A stretch of DNA of 14,135 nucleotides. Origin: Acidobacteriaceae bacterium. Its GTDB lineage: Bacteria; Acidobacteriota; Terriglobia; Terriglobales; Acidobacteriaceae. Shown here one piece after another: positions 5,606-12,643 of this stretch (positions within the stretch are counted from its first letter, which is position 1; each line of letters starts with the position of its first letter). The notes beneath the pieces are model-generated. The model did not search any database. It saw only the letters and a program-made list of their open reading frames with translations, and had not been told where the DNA came from. Location of the stretch: NCBI GenBank assembly GCA_030042915.1, contig JASHYS010000059.1:1-14135 (forward strand). Direction: 5' to 3'. A program made the translations under genes and the position numbers.

Positions 5606-7246
5606 GTGGCAGTGTCCCGATGGCAGCGTCGGCGGAGAATCTCGCAGATCTTCTTTCTGCTGCTCTTCCTCGGTTTGCTCATCTTCACGTCGCTGCGCGC
5701 ACTGCCGGGCACCACCAGCGACATTCACGTGCGCGGGCCGGTGCGGCTGTTCTTTGAATGGGATCCGCTCGTCGCCATCACCAACGCCATCGCCAGCCAC
5801 GCGCTGTATCGCGGCCTGTTGTGGAGCCTGGTTATCCTGCTGCCCACCCTCTTTCTCGGGCGCTTCTTCTGCGGTTGGATCTGCCCCATGGGGTCGCTGC
5901 AGCACCTTGTGGGCAACATGCCTTCGGAGTCAAAGCGCGGCAAGGCGCGAGTCGAGTCGAATCGATACCAGCGCTGGCAAACCGTCAAGTACGTGGTGCT
6001 GATCGCCGGTCTGGTTGCGGCTGCATTCGGCTCCATGGCGATTGGCTGGCTCGATCCATTCAGTTTGCTGGTGCGCTCCATCGGTCTTTCCATTCTGCCG
6101 GCGTTCAATTATGCGGCGCGCGCCGTGCTGGCGCCGTTTGCAACCAGCCGGATTGCCGCGATCAAGGGCTTTGGCGAAGTGGTTCAAGCGGTATTGAATG
6201 CGCTGGTTCTCGAATTCCGCCAGCCGCATTTTTCGCAGGCCTTGGTGTTGGGCATTTTATTCCTGGTCATTCTCGCGGCCAGCCTGCGCGTCACGCGGTT
6301 TTGGTGCCGCTCCATCTGCCCTCTGGGCGCACTGTTGGGCGCAGTTTCGCGATGGTCGGTACTGGGCCTGCATAAGGATTCTGCGCAGTGCAACAACTGC
6401 AATCACTGCCTCCTCCATTGCCAGGGCGGCGACGATCCCGTCGGCAATGCGCCGTGGCGCAAGTCTGAGTGCCTGATGTGCATGAATTGTCTCGACAGTT
6501 GCCCCGAGCATGCGTTGGCGTTTCGCTTTTTCCGCAAGGAGAAAGAAGTGGCCTCGCCGGATCTGGGCCGCCGCCGCACCCTCACGGGCCTCGCTGCTGG
6601 CGTCGTGGTGGTTCCCCTGTTGCGCGCGAATACCGGGCTCGGCAAGAGCCGCAACGATCGCCTGCTGCGGCCGCCGGGTGCTCTGGATGAGCCGGACTTT
6701 CTGGCGCGTTGCATCCGCTGCTCAGAATGCATGAAAGTGTGCCCCAACAATGCACTGCAACCCACGTTAGAAGAAGCCGGCCTGGAGGGTTTGTGGTCGC
6801 CCACGTTGGTGCCGCGCATCGGCTACTGCGAACCGAGCTGTGTGCTGTGCTCCGAGGTTTGTCCCACCGGCGCCATCTGGCAGATCACGCCGCGCGAAAA
6901 GGGATGGGTCGTGGGTGTGGGGACGGCACAGAGCCAGCCGGTACGGCTGGGCACAGCATTCTACGACCGCGGTCGTTGTTTGCCCTGGGCCATGGCCACC
7001 GATTGCATTGTCTGCGAGGAGTGGTGTCCGGTTTCGCCTAAGGCCATCTACCTTGAGGAAGCGGAAGTGGTGGACTCGGCAGGCAAAACCAAGACGGTGA
7101 AGCAGCCGCGCGTCGATCCCAACCTTTGTGTGGGATGTGGTGCCTGCGAGTATGCCTGTCCGCTCCAGGAGCGCCCGGCCGTTTATGTCACCAGCATCGG
7201 CGAAAGTCGCTCGCCGCGAAGCCAGATCTTGTTAACTCGCAAGTGA
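5606..7246 (+). CDS. Membrane polyferredoxin, NapH-like part fused to a NapG-like part
   Basis: This protein of about 546 residues likely passes electrons across the membrane between the quinone pool and periplasmic proteins. The GTG at 5606 has GGAGG five bases upstream; GTGs at 5594, 5600 and 5612 are alternatives. Four membrane segments (about 13-29, 70-88, 128-146, 211-228) carry two NapH/NosR-type motifs, CGWICP (89-94) and CRSICP (234-239). Two ferredoxin motifs follow, beginning at Cys262 and Cys289. Next comes RRRTLTG (from 322) with a hydrophobic stretch to about 342, resembling an internal Tat anchor. After it lie cysteine motifs starting at 369, 408, 467 and 508. That gives up to six [4Fe-4S] sites; the 467 site shows only three closely spaced cysteines and may use an earlier one. 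It is the first gene of the CRP/FNR-linked cluster. Confidence 0.85.
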   Translation: MAVSRWQRRRRISQIFFLLLFLGLLIFTSLRALPGTTSDIHVRGPVRLFFEWDPLVAITNAIASHALYRGLLWSLVILLPTLFLGRFFCGWICPMGSLQHLVGNMPSESKRGKARVESNRYQRWQTVKYVVLIAGLVAAAFGSMAIGWLDPFSLLVRSIGLSILPAFNYAARAVLAPFATSRIAAIKGFGEVVQAVLNALVLEFRQPHFSQALVLGILFLVILAASLRVTRFWCRSICPLGALLGAVSRWSVLGLHKDSAQCNNCNHCLLHCQGGDDPVGNAPWRKSECLMCMNCLDSCPEHALAFRFFRKEKEVASPDLGRRRTLTGLAAGVVVVPLLRANTGLGKSRNDRLLRPPGALDEPDFLARCIRCSECMKVCPNNALQPTLEEAGLEGLWSPTLVPRIGYCEPSCVLCSEVCPTGAIWQITPREKGWVVGVGTAQSQPVRLGTAFYDRGRCLPWAMATDCIVCEEWCPVSPKAIYLEEAEVVDSAGKTKTVKQPRVDPNLCVGCGACEYACPLQERPAVYVTSIGESRSPRSQILLTRK

Positions 7247-7261
7247 GGAAAGGAATCGAGG

Positions 7262-7753
7262 ATGTTTGGTCCAGGTAGGAAGAACGCCGTTGCCATGCTC
7301 CCGATCATTGCTCTCCAGGTCTGCATGGGATGCAAGACGAAGAGCATCGATCCTTTTCCGGTTTCGGGCGCTGTGGTGGGATGGGAGAAGACCAGCGACA
7401 CACGCACGTTTGCAGCTAAGGACTTGTGGCAGTACATCGACGGCGACGCGGAGCAGTACATTCAGGCCGGAATTGTTTCCGCTTCGACCTCCGACTACAA
7501 AGATCAAAACCAGCTGGAAGCAGTGGTCGACGTTTATACCATGGACGATGCCGCGGGCGCGCGCACCATCTTTGAGAAAGGACAGACGAGCGAAGCCAAG
7601 AAAGTACCTCTGGGAGATGCGGGCATTGCGTACGCCCAGAGCGTGGTTTTCAGGAAGGGCGCGTACCTGGTGCGCATTGTGGCCTATGAAGATGGACCGG
7701 GTGCCCAGGATGCCTTGATTGCGCTGGCGCGCGCTGTTGAGGCAAAACTCTAG
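7262..7753 (+). CDS. Small exported DUF6599-like protein
   Basis: The gene starts 15 bases after the polyferredoxin stop, with GGA of an AGGAAAGGA tract seven bases before the ATG, so it belongs to the same transcript. The 163-residue product has a hydrophobic N-terminus ending in VCMGC. This looks like an export signal, and a lipoprotein is possible, but neither cysteine has a standard lipobox. The body contains LWQYIDGDAEQYIQAG followed by VVDVYTMDDAAGA, which I recognise as the pattern of the DUF6599 family, whose function is unknown to me. The AlphaBeta-like end (AYLVRIVAYEDG) has no catalytic motif I can name. Its place between Fe-S and DUF362 genes suggests a periplasmic partner. Confidence 0.75.
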   Translation: MFGPGRKNAVAMLPIIALQVCMGCKTKSIDPFPVSGAVVGWEKTSDTRTFAAKDLWQYIDGDAEQYIQAGIVSASTSDYKDQNQLEAVVDVYTMDDAAGARTIFEKGQTSEAKKVPLGDAGIAYAQSVVFRKGAYLVRIVAYEDGPGAQDALIALARAVEAKL

Positions 7754-7805
7754 GAATCAGGCTGCAGGGCGGGTCGAGCCCAGACAAGACGAGGGATCGG
7801 CCGTG

Positions 7806-8852
7806 ATGGAGGTTCTTAAGCAAATGAAGAGTCGCAGAGAATTTCTGAAGCATGTTGCCGCAGGCGCGGCCCTCTTGGGATCGTCTGGAGCGGCTGAAAA
7901 CTGGGCCCTCGCCGGGATGCTTGGCCAGAAGGCTCCCCAGCATGCGCCTGCGGACAAATCCCGAGTTGTGATCGCGCGCGACGCGTCACTTCATGGCGCG
8001 GCCACCAGCCCCGATGAGCAGCGCGTGCTGAATCTGCTGGAAAGGGCACTGGCGGCCTATACCGGGCGCGACAAGCCGGCGGAGGCGTGGAAGAGTATCG
8101 TGCCGGCCAGCGTGCTTGCCGGCGAAGTCATTGGGCTCAAGGTGAACGGCTTGGGTGGGCGCGGCATCTCAACCCACGCGGCACTGGCGATGGCCGTCGC
8201 CGAGAGCTTGCAGAAGGTGGGCGTGCGCGCGTCGAACATTCTCATCTTCGAGCGCGATGCACGCAGTCTCGCCGCGTGCGGGCTTTCTGAAAACACCAAT
8301 CCGAGTGGCGTGCGCTGTTACGGCAACGACGTAAGCGGCTACGAGGACGCGACGGTGGCATGCGGCAGGGCGCAGGTGCGATTGACCAAAATCCTCACGC
8401 GCGAGTGCGCGATGATCATCAACTTGCCCATCTTGAAAGATCACGAGATGGCCGGCATCACGTTCTCCATGAAAAACATGTACGGCGTGGTCGACCGGCC
8501 GTATCTGCTGCACGACAACAACTGCAATCCGGCCGTAGCAGATTTGAATGCCATCCCTGAGGTCCGCGCAAAGATGCGGTTCACCATTGGCGATGCCATA
8601 TCGTCGGTGTACGACGGAGGTCCGGGCTTCCGCCCCGAGCGGCTGTGGTATCCGAATGCACTGGTTTTGGGCGCCGACCCCGTAGCGGTGGACTCGACAA
8701 CGTGGCAGATGATCGAGCGCAGGCGGGCCGACGCCGGCATGCCCAGGCTCGAAGCCGTGGGGCGCGCGCCGGCGTACATTGCCACCGCTGCCGATGCGGT
8801 GCACCGGTTGGGCACGTGCGATCCGCAGCGCATCCAACTGCTGGAAGTCTGA
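7806..8852 (+). CDS. Tat-exported DUF362 protein 1
   Basis: The ATG at 7806 (348 residues) has GAGGGA nine bases upstream; the ATG at 7824 is an alternative. The frame opens further upstream, but that part overlaps the previous gene. SRREFLK with the following AAGAALL stretch is a near-perfect twin-arginine signal, so the protein should fold, and bind any cofactor, before export. The DUF362 core includes VIGLKVNGLG, a strand-helix region around SNILIFERD, and MIINLPILKDH. The motif His213-x9-Lys223-Asn224 carries Gly217 between the two residues, and His236 follows at +13. The C-terminal block VLGADPVAVDS is typical of the family. DUF362 has no established reaction. Spacing of the His and Lys resembles the NPN site of LarA (see findings). 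Next gene starts eight bases on. Confidence 0.85.
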   Translation: MEVLKQMKSRREFLKHVAAGAALLGSSGAAENWALAGMLGQKAPQHAPADKSRVVIARDASLHGAATSPDEQRVLNLLERALAAYTGRDKPAEAWKSIVPASVLAGEVIGLKVNGLGGRGISTHAALAMAVAESLQKVGVRASNILIFERDARSLAACGLSENTNPSGVRCYGNDVSGYEDATVACGRAQVRLTKILTRECAMIINLPILKDHEMAGITFSMKNMYGVVDRPYLLHDNNCNPAVADLNAIPEVRAKMRFTIGDAISSVYDGGPGFRPERLWYPNALVLGADPVAVDSTTWQMIERRRADAGMPRLEAVGRAPAYIATAADAVHRLGTCDPQRIQLLEV

Positions 8853-8860
8853 GGTAACCG

Positions 8861-9889
8861 ATGGCTGGCGAAGACGCTCGAGCGAAAAGCCCCGACCAAC
8901 CAACCGCGCAAACGGCATCGGGAATGACGCGGCGCGAAGCCCTGCTGCAACTGCTGCGCGTGGGCGGCGTCGCCGCCGGCGCGGCGGGCGCTGCCTTCTG
9001 GCTGAGCGAGCAAAGTAAGAGGCCCATTCCGAAGCAGGCCGAACAGGCGCAGCGCGATCATCGCGTCGCGGTCGATGCGCAATGGCCGCAGATGACCATC
9101 GCTCAGGGAGGCGAGCCGCCTGCGCTGGCGGCGCAGGCACTCGAGAATCTGGGCGGCATCGGACGGTTCATCGGCAAGCAGGACGTGGTCGTGCTCAAGC
9201 CTAACATGGCGTGGGACCGCACGCCGGAGCAGGCGGCGAACACCAATCCGGAACTGGTGGCCGAGATGGTGCGCCAGTGCTGGCACGCCGGAGCCAGGCG
9301 CGTGATCGTCACCGACGTAAGCTGCAACGAGCCGCGGCGTTGCTTTCAGCGTTCGGGCATCCAGGCTGCGGCGCGTGCCGAAGGGGCCGAAGTCATCCTG
9401 CCCGACGCAGATCGTTTTCGCGAAGTGGATCTGGGCGGGGTGGTGCTCAAAAACTGGCCGGTGTTCGCTCCGTTTCTCGAAGCCGACAAGGTAATCAACC
9501 TGCCCATCGCTAAGCATCACGCGCTGACCGGCGCCACGCTGGGCATGAAGAACTGGTACGGTATTCTGGGTGGCGAGCGCAACCGGCTGCACCAGCAGAT
9601 CCACCAAAGCCTGGCCGATCTGGCCGGCTTTATGTTGCCCACGCTCACGCTGTTGGACTGCTACCGCGTGCTTGTGCGCAACGGGCCCACGGGCGGCAAT
9701 CCCGAAGATGTAGTTTTGAAAAAAACGCTCATCGCGGGCACCGATCCTGTCGCAATTGATGCCTATGCGGCCAAGGCCTATTGGGACCTGGATGCTGAGC
9801 GGCTGCCCTGTATGCAAATGGCTGCGGCCCGTGGCCTGGGCACGCCTGACTTTGCGTCACTTCACGTGAAAATCAGCCAAGTCGGCTGA
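8861..9889 (+). CDS. Tat-exported DUF362 protein 2
   Basis: The ATG at 8861 has GAGGT five bases upstream, overlapping the stop of the first DUF362 gene, so the two are closely coupled. The 342-residue product has TRREALLQLL then a Gly/Ala-rich hydrophobic stretch (about residues 23-48), a twin-arginine-type signal or anchor. The DUF362 motifs are VVVLKPNMAWDR, NPELVAEMV, GARRVIVTDVS, KVINLPIAKHH, MKNWYGIL and LIAGTDPVAIDAYAA. The motif His220-x9-Lys230-Asn231 with Gly224 repeats that of its neighbour, and His244 and His248 follow. It is much diverged from the first copy outside these motifs, so the two probably act as different subunits or on different substrates. The protein is the last gene of the cluster and is followed by a palindromic repeat. 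Confidence 0.87.
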   Translation: MAGEDARAKSPDQPTAQTASGMTRREALLQLLRVGGVAAGAAGAAFWLSEQSKRPIPKQAEQAQRDHRVAVDAQWPQMTIAQGGEPPALAAQALENLGGIGRFIGKQDVVVLKPNMAWDRTPEQAANTNPELVAEMVRQCWHAGARRVIVTDVSCNEPRRCFQRSGIQAAARAEGAEVILPDADRFREVDLGGVVLKNWPVFAPFLEADKVINLPIAKHHALTGATLGMKNWYGILGGERNRLHQQIHQSLADLAGFMLPTLTLLDCYRVLVRNGPTGGNPEDVVLKKTLIAGTDPVAIDAYAAKAYWDLDAERLPCMQMAAARGLGTPDFASLHVKISQVG

Positions 9890-9902
9890 GGCGCCGCCGC
9901 TT

Positions 9903-9935
9903 CCCCAGGTCTCGAATCTCTGAGACCTGGGTTCG
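9903..9935 (-). repeat. Dispersed palindromic element, copy 1
   Basis: Arms CCCAGGTCTC (9904-9913) and GAGACCTGGG (9922-9931) form a perfect ten-base stem with an eight-base loop, between two convergent genes. Read on the minus strand it matches the element at 13997-14027, including flanking CGAA and the asymmetric loop, apart from two or three bases. It could slow convergent transcription, but no T-run follows on either strand, so I do not call it an intrinsic terminator. Confidence 0.75.
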
Positions 9936-9955
9936 TCCAAACACACCTCTGATAC

Positions 9956-10378
9956 TTACGCCTGAGGTTGTGCCGGGCGGTGCTGGTGATTGCGGCGTTC
10001 AGCAAGCATCTGCTCGAATTGCTGCTTCTGCGTATCGCTTAGCAGCGCTTCGATCTTGCCGTTCGCGTCCTGCATGATAGCCTGCGCCTTGGCGTGGCGA
10101 TCCTGCTGGCTGAGCGACGTGTCGGCGCGCAGGTTTTGCATCTTCTCAAAGCGGTCAGCAAGGATGGGCTTGATCTGCGCCACCTGGTCGGAGGTGAGTC
10201 CGAGCCGCTGGCCCAGATGGTCGGCCTGCTGGCCGGGATCAAAGTTGCGGTGGTTGTTGCCCGGCTGCGCTTGTGAGGCTTGCCCAGCGGGAGCCTGGTT
10301 GGTGGCGGGCGCCTGCGCGAGCACGATGCTCGCCGAAAGCAGTGCACCCAGAATGATGGTAGCTTTTGTCGCGTTCAT
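9956..10378 (-). CDS. Secreted LTXXQ (Spy/CpxP-like) protein
   Basis: The start is taken at the ATG at 10378, where a signal peptide begins (MNATKATIILGALLSASIVLAQA); the frame extends 34 codons further upstream without family-like sequence. The 140-residue product has a Gln/Ala/Pro-rich stretch after the signal. A helical segment follows with LGLTSDQVAQIKPIL and, about 40 residues on, IEALLSDTQKQQFEQML. This pair of LTxxQ-type repeats is typical of periplasmic Spy/CpxP-like proteins, which in enterobacteria act as chaperones or envelope stress sensors. Similar small proteins are common in Acidobacteria, with role unknown. The ribosome binding site is not strong (GGGG about 11 bases away, GGA closer). 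I see no convincing promoter in the 228 bases upstream. Confidence 0.72.
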   Translation of the reverse strand: MNATKATIILGALLSASIVLAQAPATNQAPAGQASQAQPGNNHRNFDPGQQADHLGQRLGLTSDQVAQIKPILADRFEKMQNLRADTSLSQQDRHAKAQAIMQDANGKIEALLSDTQKQQFEQMLAERRNHQHRPAQPQA

Positions 10379-10606
10379 TTTCCGTTTGTCCCCTTCCTGG
10401 CCTTGCTCGTGCTTCGCGGCCATTGCGAAGGTAAACACGGAGACAGGGGCGTAGTTGCGTCGCGAAACCTTGTGCGACAAGCACCATCAATTCAAGGTGA
10501 AACTCGTGCAGAACAACGCGCGAATTTTGTGAAACTCAATGAAGTCCGGCTGCGTCTAATGCGGTCGCGATCTCGCCAGGCCGAGCGCAGCAAGCGACGC
10601 CAGCGC

Positions 10607-11245
10607 CTACTTCTTTTTCTTTTCCTTCGGTGCCGAAGGGTTGAAGTATTTTGTAAGCGCCTGAGTCAGCTTCTGCGCTTGCTCGTCGACGGCCGCGCCC
10701 TGGTTCTGCACGGCGCCTTGCGCTCCCGATGCGCCCCAGAACGACGGCTCGGTTTTGATCTGCTGCGTCCACACCACCTGGTTCGCGTCATTGGTCAGCT
10801 TGTATTCCATGGTGATGGAAGCGCGCCCGGCGCCCAATCCGACTAATGTCCGTTCTGCGGCGCTGCCGGCCTTGTATTCCACTTCGTTGGCGGTCAGTGA
10901 CCAGGTTCCGGCCGGCTGCTGCGGAGTGGTGTCGAACGAGGCAACGGCACTAAACAAACTGCTGTAGTTCAGTGCATTGTCGACCGACATCTGCGTTGAG
11001 GCTACTGCAGAAGCGGCATCGGGTTCGCATGTGAATTTTGCGATCCAGAGACTCGGCGCTTGCGTCGGCGGCGGTTGCGGCTGCGCGGGCTGCGTGGCTG
11101 GCGCGGGCGCGCTCTGGGTGGCTGGTGCGGGAGCAGGCTGAGTGGCCGGTGGGGGCGCAGCCTGCGTTTGCGCGGCTGCGCCGGCGATGAAAACGGCGGC
11201 GGTGAACAAGGCAGAAACCAGTCCTGCCGGACTTTGAATTTTCAT
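10607..11245 (-). CDS. Secreted protein with Pro/Ala linker, DUF4410-like
   Basis: The ATG at 11245 is preceded by GGGGGA four bases away. The 212-residue product starts with a signal peptide (MKIQSPAGLV...AGAAAQ). Residues about 27-62 form a low-complexity linker with repeats of the type PAPATQ, which could span the periplasm or cell wall. The domain that follows contains AERTLVGLGAGRASITMEYKL and VVWTQQIKT, which resemble the pattern of DUF4410 proteins in Acidobacteria; this assignment is tentative. The C-terminus is a lysine run (KEKKKK). The gene follows the upstream membrane protein gene after 59 bases on the same strand and may share its transcript, although TAGAAT at 11286-11281 could be a separate -10 element. 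Confidence 0.7.
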   Translation of the reverse strand: MKIQSPAGLVSALFTAAVFIAGAAAQTQAAPPPATQPAPAPATQSAPAPATQPAQPQPPPTQAPSLWIAKFTCEPDAASAVASTQMSVDNALNYSSLFSAVASFDTTPQQPAGTWSLTANEVEYKAGSAAERTLVGLGAGRASITMEYKLTNDANQVVWTQQIKTEPSFWGASGAQGAVQNQGAAVDEQAQKLTQALTKYFNPSAPKEKKKK

Positions 11246-11304
11246 GGGTCCCCCGGGGAACGATGAATTGATTCGTCGCCATTCTAACAGGAGCTGTTGT
11301 GAAC

Positions 11305-12417
11305 TCAGCCTCGTATCTGGCCCGCGGTGGTGTTCGTCAGCAGGTCACGCAAACCGGCGTAATCCACCATCGATTGTGGGATCTTAAGTTTCCCGCGTCC
11401 GTCATTGAACTCGATTTCCGTCCAATAGGTGGTGCTGCCGCGATAGGTCTTGGATCTTTGATTCACCGCGAGAACATTGCTCCAGATAGCGCTCACCCAC
11501 TCGATGTTTTCGCGGCCCCGCGCGTAGGAAATGCCTTCCGATTCCACGCGCACGGTCAGGACACGCCTGCCGGCGAAGTAGGCGGCCAGAAAAGCAATGG
11601 CCGTTAGAATGCCAAGAGCAGCGTAGTCAAAATGCACCATCGACGAGCTCATAAAGCCGTCTGCGATGGAAAAGCCGGCCAGCATGCTACCCATCAATGC
11701 GCCAATGCCGAACACAAGCAGCCAGACAACCCACTCGGTAATCGGGTTTGGATAAAACGTCCGCGGCAACCCCGCGCCTTGCGGCGGCAAAGCAGAGAGG
11801 CGTTTGCGTTTCTCGCCTCTCACCACAAACGCCCAGCCGAGCGTGTGCAGCAACATGCCGAACGACAAGCCTGCCGCCAGAGCAAACACGAAACGCGCCA
11901 GCACAACCAGGGGTGCGCTTCGATAAGTGGTCGCCTGCCGAATCACGTAGCGTCCGGCGTCGTCTACCTGGAAGGGGCCGGATCGGAAGGTGACGGTTTT
12001 CCCTTCCAATCCCGGAATTTGAGGAAAGTTGAGAAAGATGGAGCCACCGGCGCCGTTGGCAGAATCGGAGGGAGTGTTCCAGGCGAGTTGAACATTCATG
12101 GCCGCGCCCGGTGCGATATGGGTGGTGCGGTCCTCGGTCCATGAAACCTGCTCGGGCGTCACCTGGACATTGGCGCTCACAACGTGCGGCGGGCCCTGCG
12201 TTGTGAATCCAACGTGGGTTTGCACATACTGCGCCATATCGGTGTCAATGATGTAGTACTGGTTGCCGCCGGCGGCGATGGTGAATTCGAATTTCATATT
12301 CTCGTTCAGGGCATTTCCGCTAAGCACCTGGGAGCTGGTCGCGAACTTGAGCGAAGACGCGATGAGCGTGGCGAGTACCACCGTAGCGATCAAAGTCGCG
12401 AGGTATTTGGAAATCAT
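11305..12417 (-). CDS. Membrane protein with four predicted helices, function unknown
   Basis: I take the ATG at 12417 as the start (370 residues) rather than a TTG seven codons upstream, because the N-terminal helix begins right after it. A first helix at about residues 5-22 is followed by an exported domain of about 140 residues rich in beta-type sequence. Three more helices lie at about 170-199, 228-252 and 263-282. The last 85 residues should be cytoplasmic and include YWTEIEFNDGRGKLKIPQ, which looks like a small beta domain of the PH-like kind found behind membrane helices. I recognise no family. A TAGTAT hexamer 12 bases upstream suggests a transcript with almost no leader, and no ribosome binding site is visible. 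Confidence 0.78.
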   Translation of the reverse strand: MISKYLATLIATVVLATLIASSLKFATSSQVLSGNALNENMKFEFTIAAGGNQYYIIDTDMAQYVQTHVGFTTQGPPHVVSANVQVTPEQVSWTEDRTTHIAPGAAMNVQLAWNTPSDSANGAGGSIFLNFPQIPGLEGKTVTFRSGPFQVDDAGRYVIRQATTYRSAPLVVLARFVFALAAGLSFGMLLHTLGWAFVVRGEKRKRLSALPPQGAGLPRTFYPNPITEWVVWLLVFGIGALMGSMLAGFSIADGFMSSSMVHFDYAALGILTAIAFLAAYFAGRRVLTVRVESEGISYARGRENIEWVSAIWSNVLAVNQRSKTYRGSTTYWTEIEFNDGRGKLKIPQSMVDYAGLRDLLTNTTAGQIRG

Positions 12418-12428
12418 AGATGCCCGGC

Positions 12429-12434
12429 ATACTA
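12429..12434 (-). promoter_or_regulatory. Possible -10 element of the membrane protein gene
   Basis: On the minus strand TAGTAT lies 11 bases before the ATG at 12417. It matches five of six -10 positions and would start transcription about five bases before the ATG. The sequence GGGCATCT directly before the ATG holds no Shine-Dalgarno site. The -35 region has no strong match. Confidence 0.35.
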
Positions 12435-12643
12435 GCACAACCGGGAGTGCTCAGAAAACCGAAATTGAGCGCCGGAAACGATCCGATAAGTCATTACCAC
12501 TCCGAAATGAATGGCCGAATTGCATCCCACGAAAATTGGAGGGCGGCTGCTCTGGAAAAAGAAGATTCTGATCCGTGAGCACGGAAAACATCCGCGCCAG
12601 GAGATTTTTCTTGAGGTAGTCCCGCGGGTTTTCCATTTGGATT

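Noticed and set aside
5606..7246. Polyferredoxin as CcoG (cytochrome oxidase assembly) or NosR
   Set aside because: The protein lacks the C-terminal domain of CcoG and the FMN-binding N-terminal domain of NosR. No oxidase or nos genes are nearby, and the six cysteine motifs fit a NapH-NapG-like arrangement better.
8441..9817. Long open frame of 458 codons on the minus strand opposite the DUF362 genes
   Set aside because: It is antisense to two clear DUF362 genes. Its His/Arg/Gly-rich product has no family motif, and it reflects third-position GC bias.
9903..9935. Hairpin as bidirectional intrinsic terminator
   Set aside because: The stem is strong, but no T-run follows on either strand. A near-identical copy elsewhere marks it as a dispersed repeat.
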